This document shows, piece by piece, positions 7,587 through 15,758 of a DNA stretch of 64,000 nt; the stretch's first letter is position 1, and every line of letters starts with the position of its first letter. Location: positions 778,501 through 842,500 of the forward strand of contig NZ_JARVTG010000002.1 of NCBI RefSeq assembly GCF_029846635.1. Reading direction: 5' to 3'. The stretch is from Pokkaliibacter sp. MBI-7. GTDB taxonomy: Bacteria; Pseudomonadota; Gammaproteobacteria; Pseudomonadales; Balneatricaceae. The position numbers and the translations under genes were made by a program. The notes beneath the pieces were generated by a model. The model was not told the DNA's origin. It did no database searches and saw only the letters and a list, made by a program, of their open reading frames with translations.

Positions 7587-8993
7587 TTAGCCTTCAACGG
7601 CATCCGGCTCAAACAGCCCGCGCTTCATATACAGGCGCACCCATAGTGCTGCGATGATGCTGATCACCAGCAGGATTCCGCCGGTAATGCTGTACACCTC
7701 GGTAGTCATCTCCGGTGACGGTGAGTTGTGCAGCATCACATAGATCATGGCGACGATACCGATCACCTGCGGCAGAGGATAAAACGGCGTGCGGTACGGG
7801 CGGTGATAGCCAGGCAGGCGTTTGCGCAGCACGATCACATTGACGTGGGCAATCACGTAAGCCAGCAACCAGCTGGTGGTCGCGGCAATCACCAGCACCA
7901 CCAGTGAATCCATATCCAGCAGCAGATACGGCAGGCTGCTCAGCACGGCCAGCATGACAATCCCGATCCAGGGAGCCCTGAAGCGGTTGATGGCTTTCAG
8001 CTGCGGGAAAGCCTGACCCTGCATGGCCATACCGTGCAGCATGCGTGGCACCGAGGCCAGTACGGTATTGATGGTGCTGCAGGTCGCCGCCAGCCCCATG
8101 ATGGTGGCAATCATCAGCCCGGATTTGCCGAATACCGCCTGCACGTAATCCAGATAGGGAATCGGTGACTCCAGCATGGAACCGACGTTCAGATAAAGGC
8201 TGGCACCAAAGATAAAGGCCAGAAAAATCAGGAAGATGGCGAACAGGGACAGGCGCATGGCACGCGGAATGTTGGTCTCGGGATTGCGTACTTCGTTGAT
8301 CAGCGGGCAGATAAACTCCACCCCGACCATGGTCCACATGGCCAGTGTCACCAGACCGAGGAAGCTGCCGTTCAGCACGCCGTCAAAACCCCAGTCCACC
8401 GTCGGTCCTGCCAGCTGCGGATGAGGCTCCGCCATGCCGGTAATCGCCACCGCACCGACAATCACCAGCGCACTGACCAGAACGAAGGCAAGCACGTTCT
8501 GTACCCGGGCAAACACATCCGCACCGACCAGATTGGTCAGGGTAAAGATGGCCAGAATCAGCAGTGGCAAGGCCTTTTCAGGCAGCACGCCGGGGAGCAG
8601 TTTCTCCAGCATGGCATCCACCAGAAACAGCTCGACCGGTACAGCCAGTACGGCCACCACCACATAGCCGGCGAAGACCGACACGATAGCCGGAAAGTGG
8701 CCAATGGCTTTTTGCGTGTAGGTCGCCAGCGTACCCTCCTGCGGGAACATCAGGGACAACTCGGAAAAGGTCATGGCATTGAACTGCGCAATGATCAGCG
8801 CTGTCACCATGGCCGCCACGAAGGCCATACCGCCGATGCCGACGCCCTGTATGGCCGAAATCATGGCTCCCTGCACGATGACCAGCCCGATACAGATGGC
8901 CATCATGGTGGGTAATCGCAGTTTGCTGCGGGTGTCAGAGGCGGCTGCCAGTCCAGCCGATGTCAGGCCCCTCGCGTCACTTATATTGCTCAT
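7587..8993 (-). CDS. APC-superfamily amino acid/amine permease
   Basis: This 468-residue inner-membrane protein has about 12 hydrophobic segments. The N-terminal helix GLVIVQGAMISAIQGVGIGG occupies the position of the substrate-binding unwound helix 1 of APC transporters, and NEVRNPETNIPRAM is the typical cytoplasmic loop. The family moves amino acids or amines across the inner membrane. It is downstream of and on the same strand as the DAO oxidoreductase, RidA-like and OCD-family genes, so it is a good candidate importer for their substrate. GAGG lies 9 nt before the ATG. Confidence 0.88.
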   Translation of the reverse strand: MSNISDARGLTSAGLAAASDTRSKLRLPTMMAICIGLVIVQGAMISAIQGVGIGGMAFVAAMVTALIIAQFNAMTFSELSLMFPQEGTLATYTQKAIGHFPAIVSVFAGYVVVAVLAVPVELFLVDAMLEKLLPGVLPEKALPLLILAIFTLTNLVGADVFARVQNVLAFVLVSALVIVGAVAITGMAEPHPQLAGPTVDWGFDGVLNGSFLGLVTLAMWTMVGVEFICPLINEVRNPETNIPRAMRLSLFAIFLIFLAFIFGASLYLNVGSMLESPIPYLDYVQAVFGKSGLMIATIMGLAATCSTINTVLASVPRMLHGMAMQGQAFPQLKAINRFRAPWIGIVMLAVLSSLPYLLLDMDSLVVLVIAATTSWLLAYVIAHVNVIVLRKRLPGYHRPYRTPFYPLPQVIGIVAMIYVMLHNSPSPEMTTEVYSITGGILLVISIIAALWVRLYMKRGLFEPDAVEG

Positions 8994-9189
8994 TGCTTTG
9001 CCCTCGTGGATTTATATACGTTTTCACGAACTGCAGCATGTCGACCACATCAGGGTAAAAAGCGTCCGGAGATGCAGACTGATGGCCAGTCATTTCTGTC
9101 TCCCTGATGCTTTTCCCCTGCCCGCAACGCATTCACTCAACCACGAATGCGCTCGGGTACTCTGTCCATGCCCTGCTGTGTTGTGCTTA

Positions 9190-9207
9190 AGATCCTGAAC
9201 AGGATCT
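9190..9207. other. Stem-loop between the oxidoreductase and permease genes
   Basis: AGATCCTG-AA-CAGGATCT is a perfect 8-bp dyad in the 262-bp gap between two minus-strand genes. There is no U-run, so it is more likely an operator or processing stem than an intrinsic terminator. Confidence 0.4.
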
Positions 9208-9255
9208 GAGCCTCAGTCTCGTCGCATGGAACAGGGATATTGCATTACAGATGAA

Positions 9256-10548
9256 CTACAGCCGGCCGAACCGATAGGGTGTCGGGTCGATCAGCGGTGT
9301 GGATTGCGTCACCAGATCGGCCGCCAGCTGCCCTGCCGCGGGGCCGGTGCCAAAACCATGACCGGAGAAGCCGGTGGCAATGGTCAGCCCCGGGATAGCT
9401 TCAATCCGGTCTATGACGGGGTTGGAGTCCGGTGTGACGTCAATAAGCCCCGCCCAGGCTTCTTCCACCTGTGCCTGCTCAAATACCGGCCAGGCCCGAC
9501 GCAGGTTATCCAGCGCTTCCTGATTCAGACCGGGGTTGAACTGCGGATCCATGGTCCGCACCTGCTCGAACGGGGTGACGCTGCCTGAGCGCCAGCTACG
9601 GGCCAGCGCCAGATCGCGGAAGAAATGGCGCCCCAGCTTCACCCGCAGAAAACTGCGCTGGGCCTTGAGCTGCTCCAGATAGCGCCAGCCTATCAGCAGG
9701 TGATCAAGGCAGATGGGCGCATCCAGCGCACCGCGCTGGGTAATGATGAAGCCGCCATCCTTATGCTTGCGGAAGGAGAAATCCGGTGCGCCCACGGCGA
9801 TATCGGTCGGCCCCTGCATGGGGCTGGTGCGCAGAACTGAGCAGATCAGTGGCAAGGTTGGTAGCGCCACACCGAGGTTCCCGAGAAAACGCCGTGACCA
9901 TGCGCCCCCTGCCAGCAGCACCTGATTGCAGCGAATCTCGCCACGTTCCGTCACCACGCCGCTGACCCTGCCCGCCGTCGTCGACAGGGTGCGTACAGCA
10001 CAGTGCTGCACCAGCACCGCGCCCTTTTCAACTGCCGCTGCCGCCATCGCGCTGGTCGCCAGCGCAGGTTCGGCACGGCCATCGGAGGCGGTATAGATGC
10101 CACCCAGCCAGTTACCTCTGCCACCGGGAACACGCTGGTCGATTTCCTCCGGGCTGAGCAGTGTTGAATCCAGATCCAGCCCGTCGACTGACTTCAGCCA
10201 GCCGTCATACATCGCCATCTGTTGTTCAGAACGGGCCAGAAACATGATGCCCGCCTGCTGATAACCCACCTGCCGGCCAATACGGGCAGGCATGTCAGCC
10301 CATAGCCGGTCTGCGGCCATGGCCAGCGGCACGTCATGGGCATGACGGCTGGTTTTGCGAATCCAGCCCAGGTTTCTGGAGGACTGCTCGCCAGCGATAT
10401 GGCCCTTTTCCAGCAACACCACGGGAATATTGCGCTCCGCCAGCACCAGCGCTGCTGTCACGCCAACAATACCGCCACCAATGATCACCACTTCCGTCGA
10501 TGCCGGTAGCTGATCCTGCGTCTTTACCGCCTCAAGTGCCTTTGTCAT
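9256..10548 (-). CDS. FAD-dependent oxidoreductase, DAO family
   Basis: The protein has 430 residues. An N-terminal FAD-binding Rossmann motif VVIIGGGIVGVTAALVLAER is followed by the second nucleotide-contact segment EKGHIAGEQSSRNLGW. It ends in the DAO-family C-terminal motif GLTIATGFSGHGFGTGPAAG. Such enzymes (glycine oxidase, D-amino acid dehydrogenase, sarcosine oxidase relatives) oxidise amines or amino acids to imines, which would then hydrolyse to the carbonyl and ammonia. No signal peptide is seen. The next genes upstream on the same strand encode a RidA-like imine deaminase-fold protein and an ornithine-cyclodeaminase-family protein, matching imine chemistry. The exact substrate is not readable. 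Confidence 0.85.
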   Translation of the reverse strand: MTKALEAVKTQDQLPASTEVVIIGGGIVGVTAALVLAERNIPVVLLEKGHIAGEQSSRNLGWIRKTSRHAHDVPLAMAADRLWADMPARIGRQVGYQQAGIMFLARSEQQMAMYDGWLKSVDGLDLDSTLLSPEEIDQRVPGGRGNWLGGIYTASDGRAEPALATSAMAAAAVEKGAVLVQHCAVRTLSTTAGRVSGVVTERGEIRCNQVLLAGGAWSRRFLGNLGVALPTLPLICSVLRTSPMQGPTDIAVGAPDFSFRKHKDGGFIITQRGALDAPICLDHLLIGWRYLEQLKAQRSFLRVKLGRHFFRDLALARSWRSGSVTPFEQVRTMDPQFNPGLNQEALDNLRRAWPVFEQAQVEEAWAGLIDVTPDSNPVIDRIEAIPGLTIATGFSGHGFGTGPAAGQLAADLVTQSTPLIDPTPYRFGRL

Positions 10549-10650
10549 AACACCATTCCTGCAACCTGTTTCGCCCAGCGAGGGTTTTTGCCAGACCCGC
10601 GTTTGCCGGGCAGGCCGTTGAAAAGCTGGCCAGAAGCCCGGCTAGGGTTA

Positions 10651-11082
10651 TTAGCCGATCTGGATACGTTCGACGTCCGCCCCGGCGGCACCACGGTAAG
10701 CGGTGACCTCCAGCTCCACCTTGTAGACGGTAGAGCCCAGCGGTGGGCAGGTCACGGTGGTAGCGGGGTCGATGCCGCGGAATTTGTTGCCGATAAAGTC
10801 CATCACCGCCTGCACGTGCTGCGGGTCCTGAATGAACACGCGGGAGAACACCACATCGGCCAGCGAGGCATCGACAGCCGCCAGCGCGCTTTCGATATTG
10901 GCAAACACCTGCTCGGTCTGGGCGATGACATCGTCGGGAATTTCTTTGGTCAGTGGATTACGACCGGCGGTGTTGGAGACATAAATCCAGTTATCAACGG
11001 CCACCAGCCGGGAATAACTGCCCATTTCCTCGAATTTGGAGCCGGTTTTAACTTTCACAATCTTTGTCATGTTATTTGTCAC
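10651..11082 (-). CDS. RidA/YjgF-family protein
   Basis: This 143-residue single-domain RidA (YjgF/YER057c) protein forms a chorismate-mutase-like trimer in known members. Members hydrolyse reactive enamines or imines released by amino acid-oxidising enzymes. Visible signatures are YVSNTAGRNP, DVIAQTEQVFANIESALAA and DVVFSRVFIQD. The segment PPLGSTVYKVELEVTAY sits where true RidA has an arginine (P-x-R-S/T), and here that arginine is replaced by glycine, so the activity may differ from RidA. The start is either the GTG at 11082 or the ATG at 11070. It lies between the DAO oxidoreductase and the OCD-family gene. Confidence 0.85.
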   Translation of the reverse strand: MTNNMTKIVKVKTGSKFEEMGSYSRLVAVDNWIYVSNTAGRNPLTKEIPDDVIAQTEQVFANIESALAAVDASLADVVFSRVFIQDPQHVQAVMDFIGNKFRGIDPATTVTCPPLGSTVYKVELEVTAYRGAAGADVERIQIG

Positions 11083-11177
11083 TCATATTCAAAAACAATT
11101 CAGCCAGCCATCTGCTGCCAATCGAAATAGCCAATATCGCTCAGAACGCATTTATCCGGGCAAACAAGCACTTTTTT

Positions 11178-11246
11178 TTAATTCAGTACTTATTCATGCA
11201 GTACTTATTCATGCAGTGCTTGTTAATTCAGCGCTTATTCAAACGG
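11178..11246. repeat. Degenerate ~15-bp tandem repeats
   Basis: Four to five copies related to ATTCATGCAGTACTT follow each other (variants with CAGTGCTTG and CAGCGCTT). They fill the gap between the RidA-like gene and the end of the OCD-family gene, which is the leader of the RidA-like gene on the other side. It may be slippage-derived or an array of regulator sites. Confidence 0.7.
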
Positions 11247-11267
11247 GCAGCCGTTATCAGCCTGTAC

Positions 11268-12407
11268 TCAGCGCAATACCGGCACATCCCACAGATTGAG
11301 TTTCACACCGATGTTATTGGCCAGCGCGTTGCGATAAATCCTGGTAGCCCAGGCCACATCCTCCACTGGCATGCCGCCGACGGACATGATGATGATTTCC
11401 TCATCATTGCGGCGCCCGGGCGCCTCACCGGCAACGATCTTGCCGATGTCTTCCAGATCATCCAGCGTCAGCTTGCCCTCGGCGATCATGTCCATGAAGC
11501 GCACCCCAACCAGCGGAATGCAGTTGTGGGCCGGTTTGGGCACTTCTTCGTACCAGGCCTGATAGAGGCCGGTGTTATCGAGCACTTTGCGCACATCCGG
11601 CCCTTCCATTTCGTCATCCATACGGCAGGAGGCAGGCATCGCCAGAAATGCGCCGGGCTTGACCCATTCCCGCTTGACCAGCGGATAGGTAGAGGGATCA
11701 CCGGTTTCACCGGAGTTGCAGTAGGTGATGATGTCGGAACCACGCACCACGTCTTCGATGGAATCCACTACTTCGACGGTGGTGATCTGCGGGAAGGTTT
11801 CATTCACCCATGTAAGGAAGTCTTCCAGACTTCTGCGGCCACGGCCCTTGATCTTGATGGTATCAATCAGCGGACAGGCCGCCATAAAAGCAGATACCGA
11901 AGTTTTGCCCATGACGCCCGGGCCAAGCAAGCCGATGACTTTCGCATCTTTACGTGCCAGATGGCGGGCACCTACACCGGGAATCGCGCCGGTACGGTAA
12001 GCCGACAGCAGGTTGGCAGACATGTAGGCCATGGGTGCGCCGGTATCGACGTCGCTCAGGGTGAACATCAGGATCGAGCGCGGCAGCCCCTTGTCACGGT
12101 TGGCGATGTTGGAGCCATACCACTTCACACCACAGGTCTGGAAATCCCCGCCCAGATAGGCCGGCATGGCCATCAGCCGGCGATCAGCGGTGGGTTTGGG
12201 CATGGTGGCAAAGGGTGACTGTTCAGGGAAGGTAATCATCGCCCCGTGGGAGTCGCTGTTGGGGCCAGCCATGCGGTAATCGCCCTTGTACAGCAGCGCA
12301 AACATTTCTTCCATGGTGTCGACGCATTTGGGCATATCGGTCACCCCTGCTTTGATCATGTCCTGCTCTGACAGGTAAATAAAATCGATTTTTGTATTTT
12401 CTGACAT
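11268..12407 (-). CDS. Ornithine cyclodeaminase/mu-crystallin family protein
   Basis: This 379-residue protein is longer than the usual 310-350 of the family. Its N-terminal dimerisation region includes MAMPAYLGG and GVKWYGSN (the K-W-x-x segment of the active site), followed by a Rossmann NAD(P)-binding core VIGLLGPGVMGKTS. Members interconvert amino acids and cyclic imines, including ornithine cyclodeaminase, alanine dehydrogenase and ketimine reductases. Some close database relatives are named 'tyramine oxidase subunit B', a name I recall but cannot verify here. AGGTGAAGCC precedes the ATG. The divergent AraC gene is the probable regulator. Confidence 0.8.
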   Translation of the reverse strand: MSENTKIDFIYLSEQDMIKAGVTDMPKCVDTMEEMFALLYKGDYRMAGPNSDSHGAMITFPEQSPFATMPKPTADRRLMAMPAYLGGDFQTCGVKWYGSNIANRDKGLPRSILMFTLSDVDTGAPMAYMSANLLSAYRTGAIPGVGARHLARKDAKVIGLLGPGVMGKTSVSAFMAACPLIDTIKIKGRGRRSLEDFLTWVNETFPQITTVEVVDSIEDVVRGSDIITYCNSGETGDPSTYPLVKREWVKPGAFLAMPASCRMDDEMEGPDVRKVLDNTGLYQAWYEEVPKPAHNCIPLVGVRFMDMIAEGKLTLDDLEDIGKIVAGEAPGRRNDEEIIIMSVGGMPVEDVAWATRIYRNALANNIGVKLNLWDVPVLR

Positions 12408-12640
12408 GGCTTCACCTATAAAGCATCACCCGCAACAAAGGGCATATTGGTTAATTCACCGCACATTAATCCGGACTGAGTGTCGTTATTTCGGGCCGAT
12501 TTTTATTTCGCCAGTGAATTCTCAGGAAGGCGGGTATTTTTTGATGCTAGCGGTGACGGTTGCAGCCGTATTGAATATTTGCGACATGAAAAGCCGGCTG
12601 CACAGGCTGTTCTGCCTAAATCGCAACCGGTATTTGTACA

Positions 12641-12656
12641 TGGCACTTTTTTTGCG
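12641..12656 (+). promoter_or_regulatory. Candidate sigma-54 promoter for the AraC regulator
   Basis: TGGCACTTTTTTTGCG keeps the -24 GG and -12 GC with exactly 10 bp between them, and matches the TGGCAC-N5-TTGC consensus. It predicts a start near 12667, about 38 bp before the AraC start codon. Nitrogen control of the neighbouring amine/amino acid genes would fit. Confidence 0.5.
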
Positions 12657-12704
12657 TAGTTAACACATTAAATACCGGAAAACGGGACAGGTCGGATTAG
12701 CACC

Positions 12705-13541
12705 ATGACATCATCCGTGGTTTATCGCGTGGCGGGTATACACTCCAAACAACCCTGGTTTGTGATGAGTGCGGCTGAGTATTTTTCGCTGTTTGCCTCT
12801 GATGACCCGATGATTTCCCACTACTACAGTTTTGAGGCCGATCATACTCACGGTATGACCATGGCGATCCCCGACGGCTGCGTGGATATCGTCTTTGACT
12901 GCGACCCGAGCGCGCCCAATGCGGTTGTCTGTGGCACGGCGGTGGAAGCAACCAGCGCCCGCTTTATCCATAAGCACCGCTACTTTGGGGTGCGCTATGC
13001 CCCCGGCCTGGTCCCTGATTTCGTCAAGGCATCGGCGGCAGAAATGATTGACCAGAAACTCAATTTTCTGGATGCCGTGCCCGGCGCGCACAGCCTGTTC
13101 GAGCAGATTGTCAGTGAGCAGGATTTTGCCCGGCAGGTAACACTGCTGAAGGAGTTTGTGGCGAAAAGAAGCACTCGCAAGCAGTCTGCGGTGACATCGC
13201 TGGCCGTCCGCACGATCCTGCAGCAAAAAGGTAATCTGCAGATGCGTGATCTGGAAGAGGTCACCGGCTTTACCAGCCGCACAGTGCAGCGCCAGTTTCA
13301 GGATGATCTGGGTCTTTCACCCAAGGCCTTCAGTCGCATGATTCGTGGCCAGTCTGCCGTCTACGAAATCAATCACAGCCGCCATAACAAGGTGGCCTTT
13401 TCCGAGCTGGCCTGTGATCTGGGTTTCAGTGATCAGTCGCACTTCCTGCGGGAGTTCAAGAAGCTGGTGAATGCCACACCACTCGACTATCAGAATCTGG
13501 TCAAACAGCAGACCTATCTGGACCGGATTCGTTGCTGCTGA
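12705..13541 (+). CDS. AraC-family transcriptional regulator
   Basis: The protein has 278 residues. The C-terminal double helix-turn-helix is clear: NLQMRDLEEVTGFTSRTVQR for the first helix pair, and VAFSELACDLGFSDQSHFLREFKKL for the second, with the F-S-D-Q-S-H-F-x-R-x-F-K motif. The N-terminal half resembles the AraC_binding/DUF6597 type ligand domain (PDGCVDIVFDC). It is divergent from the OCD-family gene with 297 bp between, and a sigma-54-like promoter lies just upstream. It probably activates the oxidoreductase-RidA-OCD-permease genes. Confidence 0.9.
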   Translation: MTSSVVYRVAGIHSKQPWFVMSAAEYFSLFASDDPMISHYYSFEADHTHGMTMAIPDGCVDIVFDCDPSAPNAVVCGTAVEATSARFIHKHRYFGVRYAPGLVPDFVKASAAEMIDQKLNFLDAVPGAHSLFEQIVSEQDFARQVTLLKEFVAKRSTRKQSAVTSLAVRTILQQKGNLQMRDLEEVTGFTSRTVQRQFQDDLGLSPKAFSRMIRGQSAVYEINHSRHNKVAFSELACDLGFSDQSHFLREFKKLVNATPLDYQNLVKQQTYLDRIRCC

Positions 13542-13866
13542 AACCAGCAGTCATCTTCAGCAAAAACCACCTTTCGTATAAAACGTCAAAGCGCATCACA
13601 TTGGTGCGCCTTAGTATTTCTGCGCCCCTATATAGTTCACTAGTTAATTTTTTTAACCTGTCCCTTTCGAGCGGAGCGTTGCGACCTGCGTGGCAGCGAC
13701 CATCCACTCAGAGACACTGCTGCATTTTGCTTGCCGCAGAAAATGCTGTTCGATCTGCATTTTTGACGTAAAGCCACAGCCGCCTCCCTGCGATCAGCCT
13801 TTACTGCCAGCCGACCTGCGTAAAATCCTGCTATCCAACCCTCACGTTGCCTACAGGAAATCACCC
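13542..13866. other. 325-bp non-coding stretch
   Basis: A stem-loop GCGCATCA-CAT-TGGTGCGC (13591-13608, one G-T pair) lies 49 bp after the AraC stop and could end its transcript, though only a weak T-rich tail follows. The rest should hold the promoter of the cupin gene; I recognise no consensus with confidence. Confidence 0.45.
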
Positions 13867-14247
13867 ATGTCTGATACCAGCACTCAGGTTAAACCCGCGC
13901 TGTTCAAAGTCTTTGCTCTGGATAATCTCGGTACCGCCAGGGAAAGTGGCCCGCTGCCTGAACGCCTGATTGAAGGATCACCACAATTCAAAACCTGGAA
14001 CGTGGACAGCGCCAAAGACGGCAAAGTCAGCACCGGCGTATGGGAAGCCACCCCCGGCACGACCCGCTCGATCAAGGGCGAAGTGTGGGAATACTGCACC
14101 ATTCTGTCCGGCGTGGTGGAGATCACCGAAGATGGCGGTGAGCCTGTACGTCTGCAGGCGGGCGATACCTTTGTCCTCAAGCCCGGCTTTGTCGGCGTCT
14201 GGAAAACCATCGAAACCGTGCGCAAGCTGTGGGTGGTGGTGAACTGA
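13867..14247 (+). CDS. Cupin domain protein (Cupin_3/DUF861 type)
   Basis: This 126-residue single cupin barrel has cupin motif 1 replaced by the Cupin_3 form GEVWEYCTILSGVVEIT and motif 2 in GDTFVLKPGFVGVWKTIE. This is the type found in (S)-ureidoglycine aminohydrolase-like and many small stress or metabolic proteins. The usual histidine ligands of classical cupins are mostly absent, as in this subgroup, so metal binding is doubtful. The start at 13867 has AGGA 8 nt before it. It follows the amine-catabolism group but is not obviously part of it. Confidence 0.75.
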   Translation: MSDTSTQVKPALFKVFALDNLGTARESGPLPERLIEGSPQFKTWNVDSAKDGKVSTGVWEATPGTTRSIKGEVWEYCTILSGVVEITEDGGEPVRLQAGDTFVLKPGFVGVWKTIETVRKLWVVVN

Positions 14248-14664
14248 GCACCTGAACAGATTCAGAACCGCGCCAGCAACTGATCTGCAACAGTCCGTCG
14301 CAGAGTGCCCCACCACTCTGCGTTCGGCGCCCTCAGCCACATTCTCCCCCGCCAACCCGGCAGCAGACCGACTATTCTGAGCCCCGTGACTACCCTGCCA
14401 GCGACCGGATTGATGGCCCTTGCCACATATCCGCTCCTTATTTCGTCCTCTGTGTCAGCGTCCTGCGGCGGCTATGTAACATTGCGTCCACCGCGCAACA
14501 ACGATCCGTTGCGAGACAGGCGTCAGACAGCCCACAACGGACAGGCAATACTTTCCACTCACCAAGACCATACGGCGACCCGGCAGCGGCATTTGACCAG
14601 CAAGTGGCATCTGACCCGGCAGATACATGTGAACATGCTATGGAACAGGTTTTGAGGAGTGGAC
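14248..14664. other. 417-bp non-coding stretch
   Basis: A perfect 8-bp stem-loop CGCAGAGT-N8-ACTCTGCG (14299-14322) lies 51 bp after the cupin gene and is a plausible transcript end without a U-run. A strong GAGGAG ribosome-binding site for the DUF2889 gene is at 14654-14659. No coding signal is seen. Confidence 0.5.
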
Positions 14665-15495
14665 GTGACGACCAATAACAAAGGCGTAACAGGAAAACAC
14701 CACGCAGACGATCACTCAGGCACAAGCGCCAGCCTGCATCGACTGATTGACCTGCGTAACATCAACCACAACGAAACCACCGCCTGGCTGGAAGATGACT
14801 TCCATCATTTCGGGGTCAGTGTCCATCATCAGGACGGCATCGTCACCGACGTGCAGGCCACCGCTGTTCGGGTGCCCTGGACCACCTGCAGCGGTGCGAC
14901 TGAAAAGCTCAGGGAGCTGATCGGCCAGCCACTGGTGTCACGGGCGACCGATGTCGGCAAGTACCTGAAACGGCGCTACCAGTGTGTGCATCTTTTTGAT
15001 CTGGCCGGGCTGGCATCAGCCTTTGCTCATCTGCCAGCCGATCACCGTCGCTATGAAGCCATCGTCAGCGACCGGCCACGCCCGGCTTACGCCAAACTGC
15101 GCGAAGTGATTGCGCTGGGCGAAGGCCGTGCCCGGCTGCTGATGGATGGCCAGTGCATCATGGACTGGCAGATCGACGGCGAATGGATTACCTCCCCCGC
15201 CACCGCTGCGGGCTACTCCACCGAACAGGGTTTTCGCCAGTGGACTGAAACCCTGCCCATCGATGAAGCCGAGCACGCTTTTATCCTGCGACGCGCCATT
15301 ATCGTCGCGACCGGGCGTCAGTTCGATCTGGATAGTTACCCGACTCTGGCCGATATGCGCCTGAGCGAAGACTGCTTTTCCCTGCAGCCGGAGCACCGCG
15401 AAGAGGCGGCCCGCTGTCAGGGCAGCACCCGCGATTTTGCTGCAGCCCCCGAAGCCTTGCTGGCACATCTCCGGCCCCCTATCCGGCACAAATAA
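14665..15495 (+). CDS. DUF2889 domain-containing protein
   Basis: This 276-residue protein is of unknown function. It carries the family's hallmark N-terminal stretch LIDLRNINHNETTAWLEDDF followed by FHHFGVSV and RVPWTTCSGA. DUF2889 genes are often found beside aromatic or carboxylic acid catabolism genes in proteobacteria, but no reaction is established to my knowledge. The GTG at 14665 was chosen because GAGGAG ends 5 nt before it; a second GTG at 14659 overlaps that site. It is followed by a terminator-like structure before kdpF. Confidence 0.75.
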   Translation: MTTNNKGVTGKHHADDHSGTSASLHRLIDLRNINHNETTAWLEDDFHHFGVSVHHQDGIVTDVQATAVRVPWTTCSGATEKLRELIGQPLVSRATDVGKYLKRRYQCVHLFDLAGLASAFAHLPADHRRYEAIVSDRPRPAYAKLREVIALGEGRARLLMDGQCIMDWQIDGEWITSPATAAGYSTEQGFRQWTETLPIDEAEHAFILRRAIIVATGRQFDLDSYPTLADMRLSEDCFSLQPEHREEAARCQGSTRDFAAAPEALLAHLRPPIRHK

Positions 15496-15513
15496 GCAGG
15501 TTCGCTCTCCCCT

Positions 15514-15563
15514 CCGTGGCGCGGGGCAAACGGTCCTGCGCCACGGGTGAACCCGTCTTTTTT
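15514..15563 (+). terminator. Overlapping hairpins and terminator after DUF2889 gene
   Basis: CCGTGGCGC (15514-15522) pairs with GCGCCACGG (15538-15546). The overlapping ACGGGT-GA-ACCCGT (15543-15556) is followed by CTTTTTT. The two stems share bases, so only one can form at a time. The second looks like an intrinsic terminator for the DUF2889 transcript. Confidence 0.65.
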
Positions 15564-15577
15564 ATGTTTTTTTTACG
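15561..15577 (+). promoter_or_regulatory. kdpF: Putative KdpE-binding site
   Basis: TTTATGTTTTTTTTACG matches 14 of 17 positions of the E. coli KdpE site as I recall it (TTTATACTTTTTTTACA). It lies 83 bp before the kdpF start, a sensible position for an activator. I see no strong -10/-35 pair after it, as expected of an activator-dependent promoter. Confidence 0.6.
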
Positions 15578-15660
15578 GTCTGGCCTGCAGATCGACATCG
15601 AATTTTTACGCCGCAAATCCGCACACTACTCCCATTCCTTCCCATCACAGGAGTAGTGCA

Positions 15661-15750
15661 ATGACCATCCTGCAAGGTCTGGCAACGCTGTCTGGTGTCG
15701 CCATCAGTGCTTATCTGCTGTACGCCCTGTTTCGTCCTGAACAGTTCTGA
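15661..15750 (+). CDS. kdpF: KdpF, small subunit of the K+-transporting ATPase
   Basis: This is a 29-residue peptide MTILQGLATLSGVAISAYLL... ending RPEQF: one membrane helix and a short polar tail, as in KdpF of other bacteria. In the Kdp complex KdpF is a single-span subunit that stabilises KdpA-KdpB-KdpC. AGGAG precedes the ATG by 7 nt. It is the first gene of kdpFABC, 8 bp before kdpA, and sits directly downstream of a KdpE-like box. Confidence 0.9.
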   Translation: MTILQGLATLSGVAISAYLLYALFRPEQF

Positions 15751-15758
15751 GCAGAGGC

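Noticed and set aside
11064..12218. 384-codon open frame antisense to the OCD-family gene
   Set aside because: It is a His/Gly/Arg-rich shadow of a well-supported gene on the other strand.
14602..14617. TGGCATCTGACCCGGC as a sigma-54 promoter for the DUF2889 gene
   Set aside because: The GG-GC spacing is 11 bp and the -12 element lacks TTGC.
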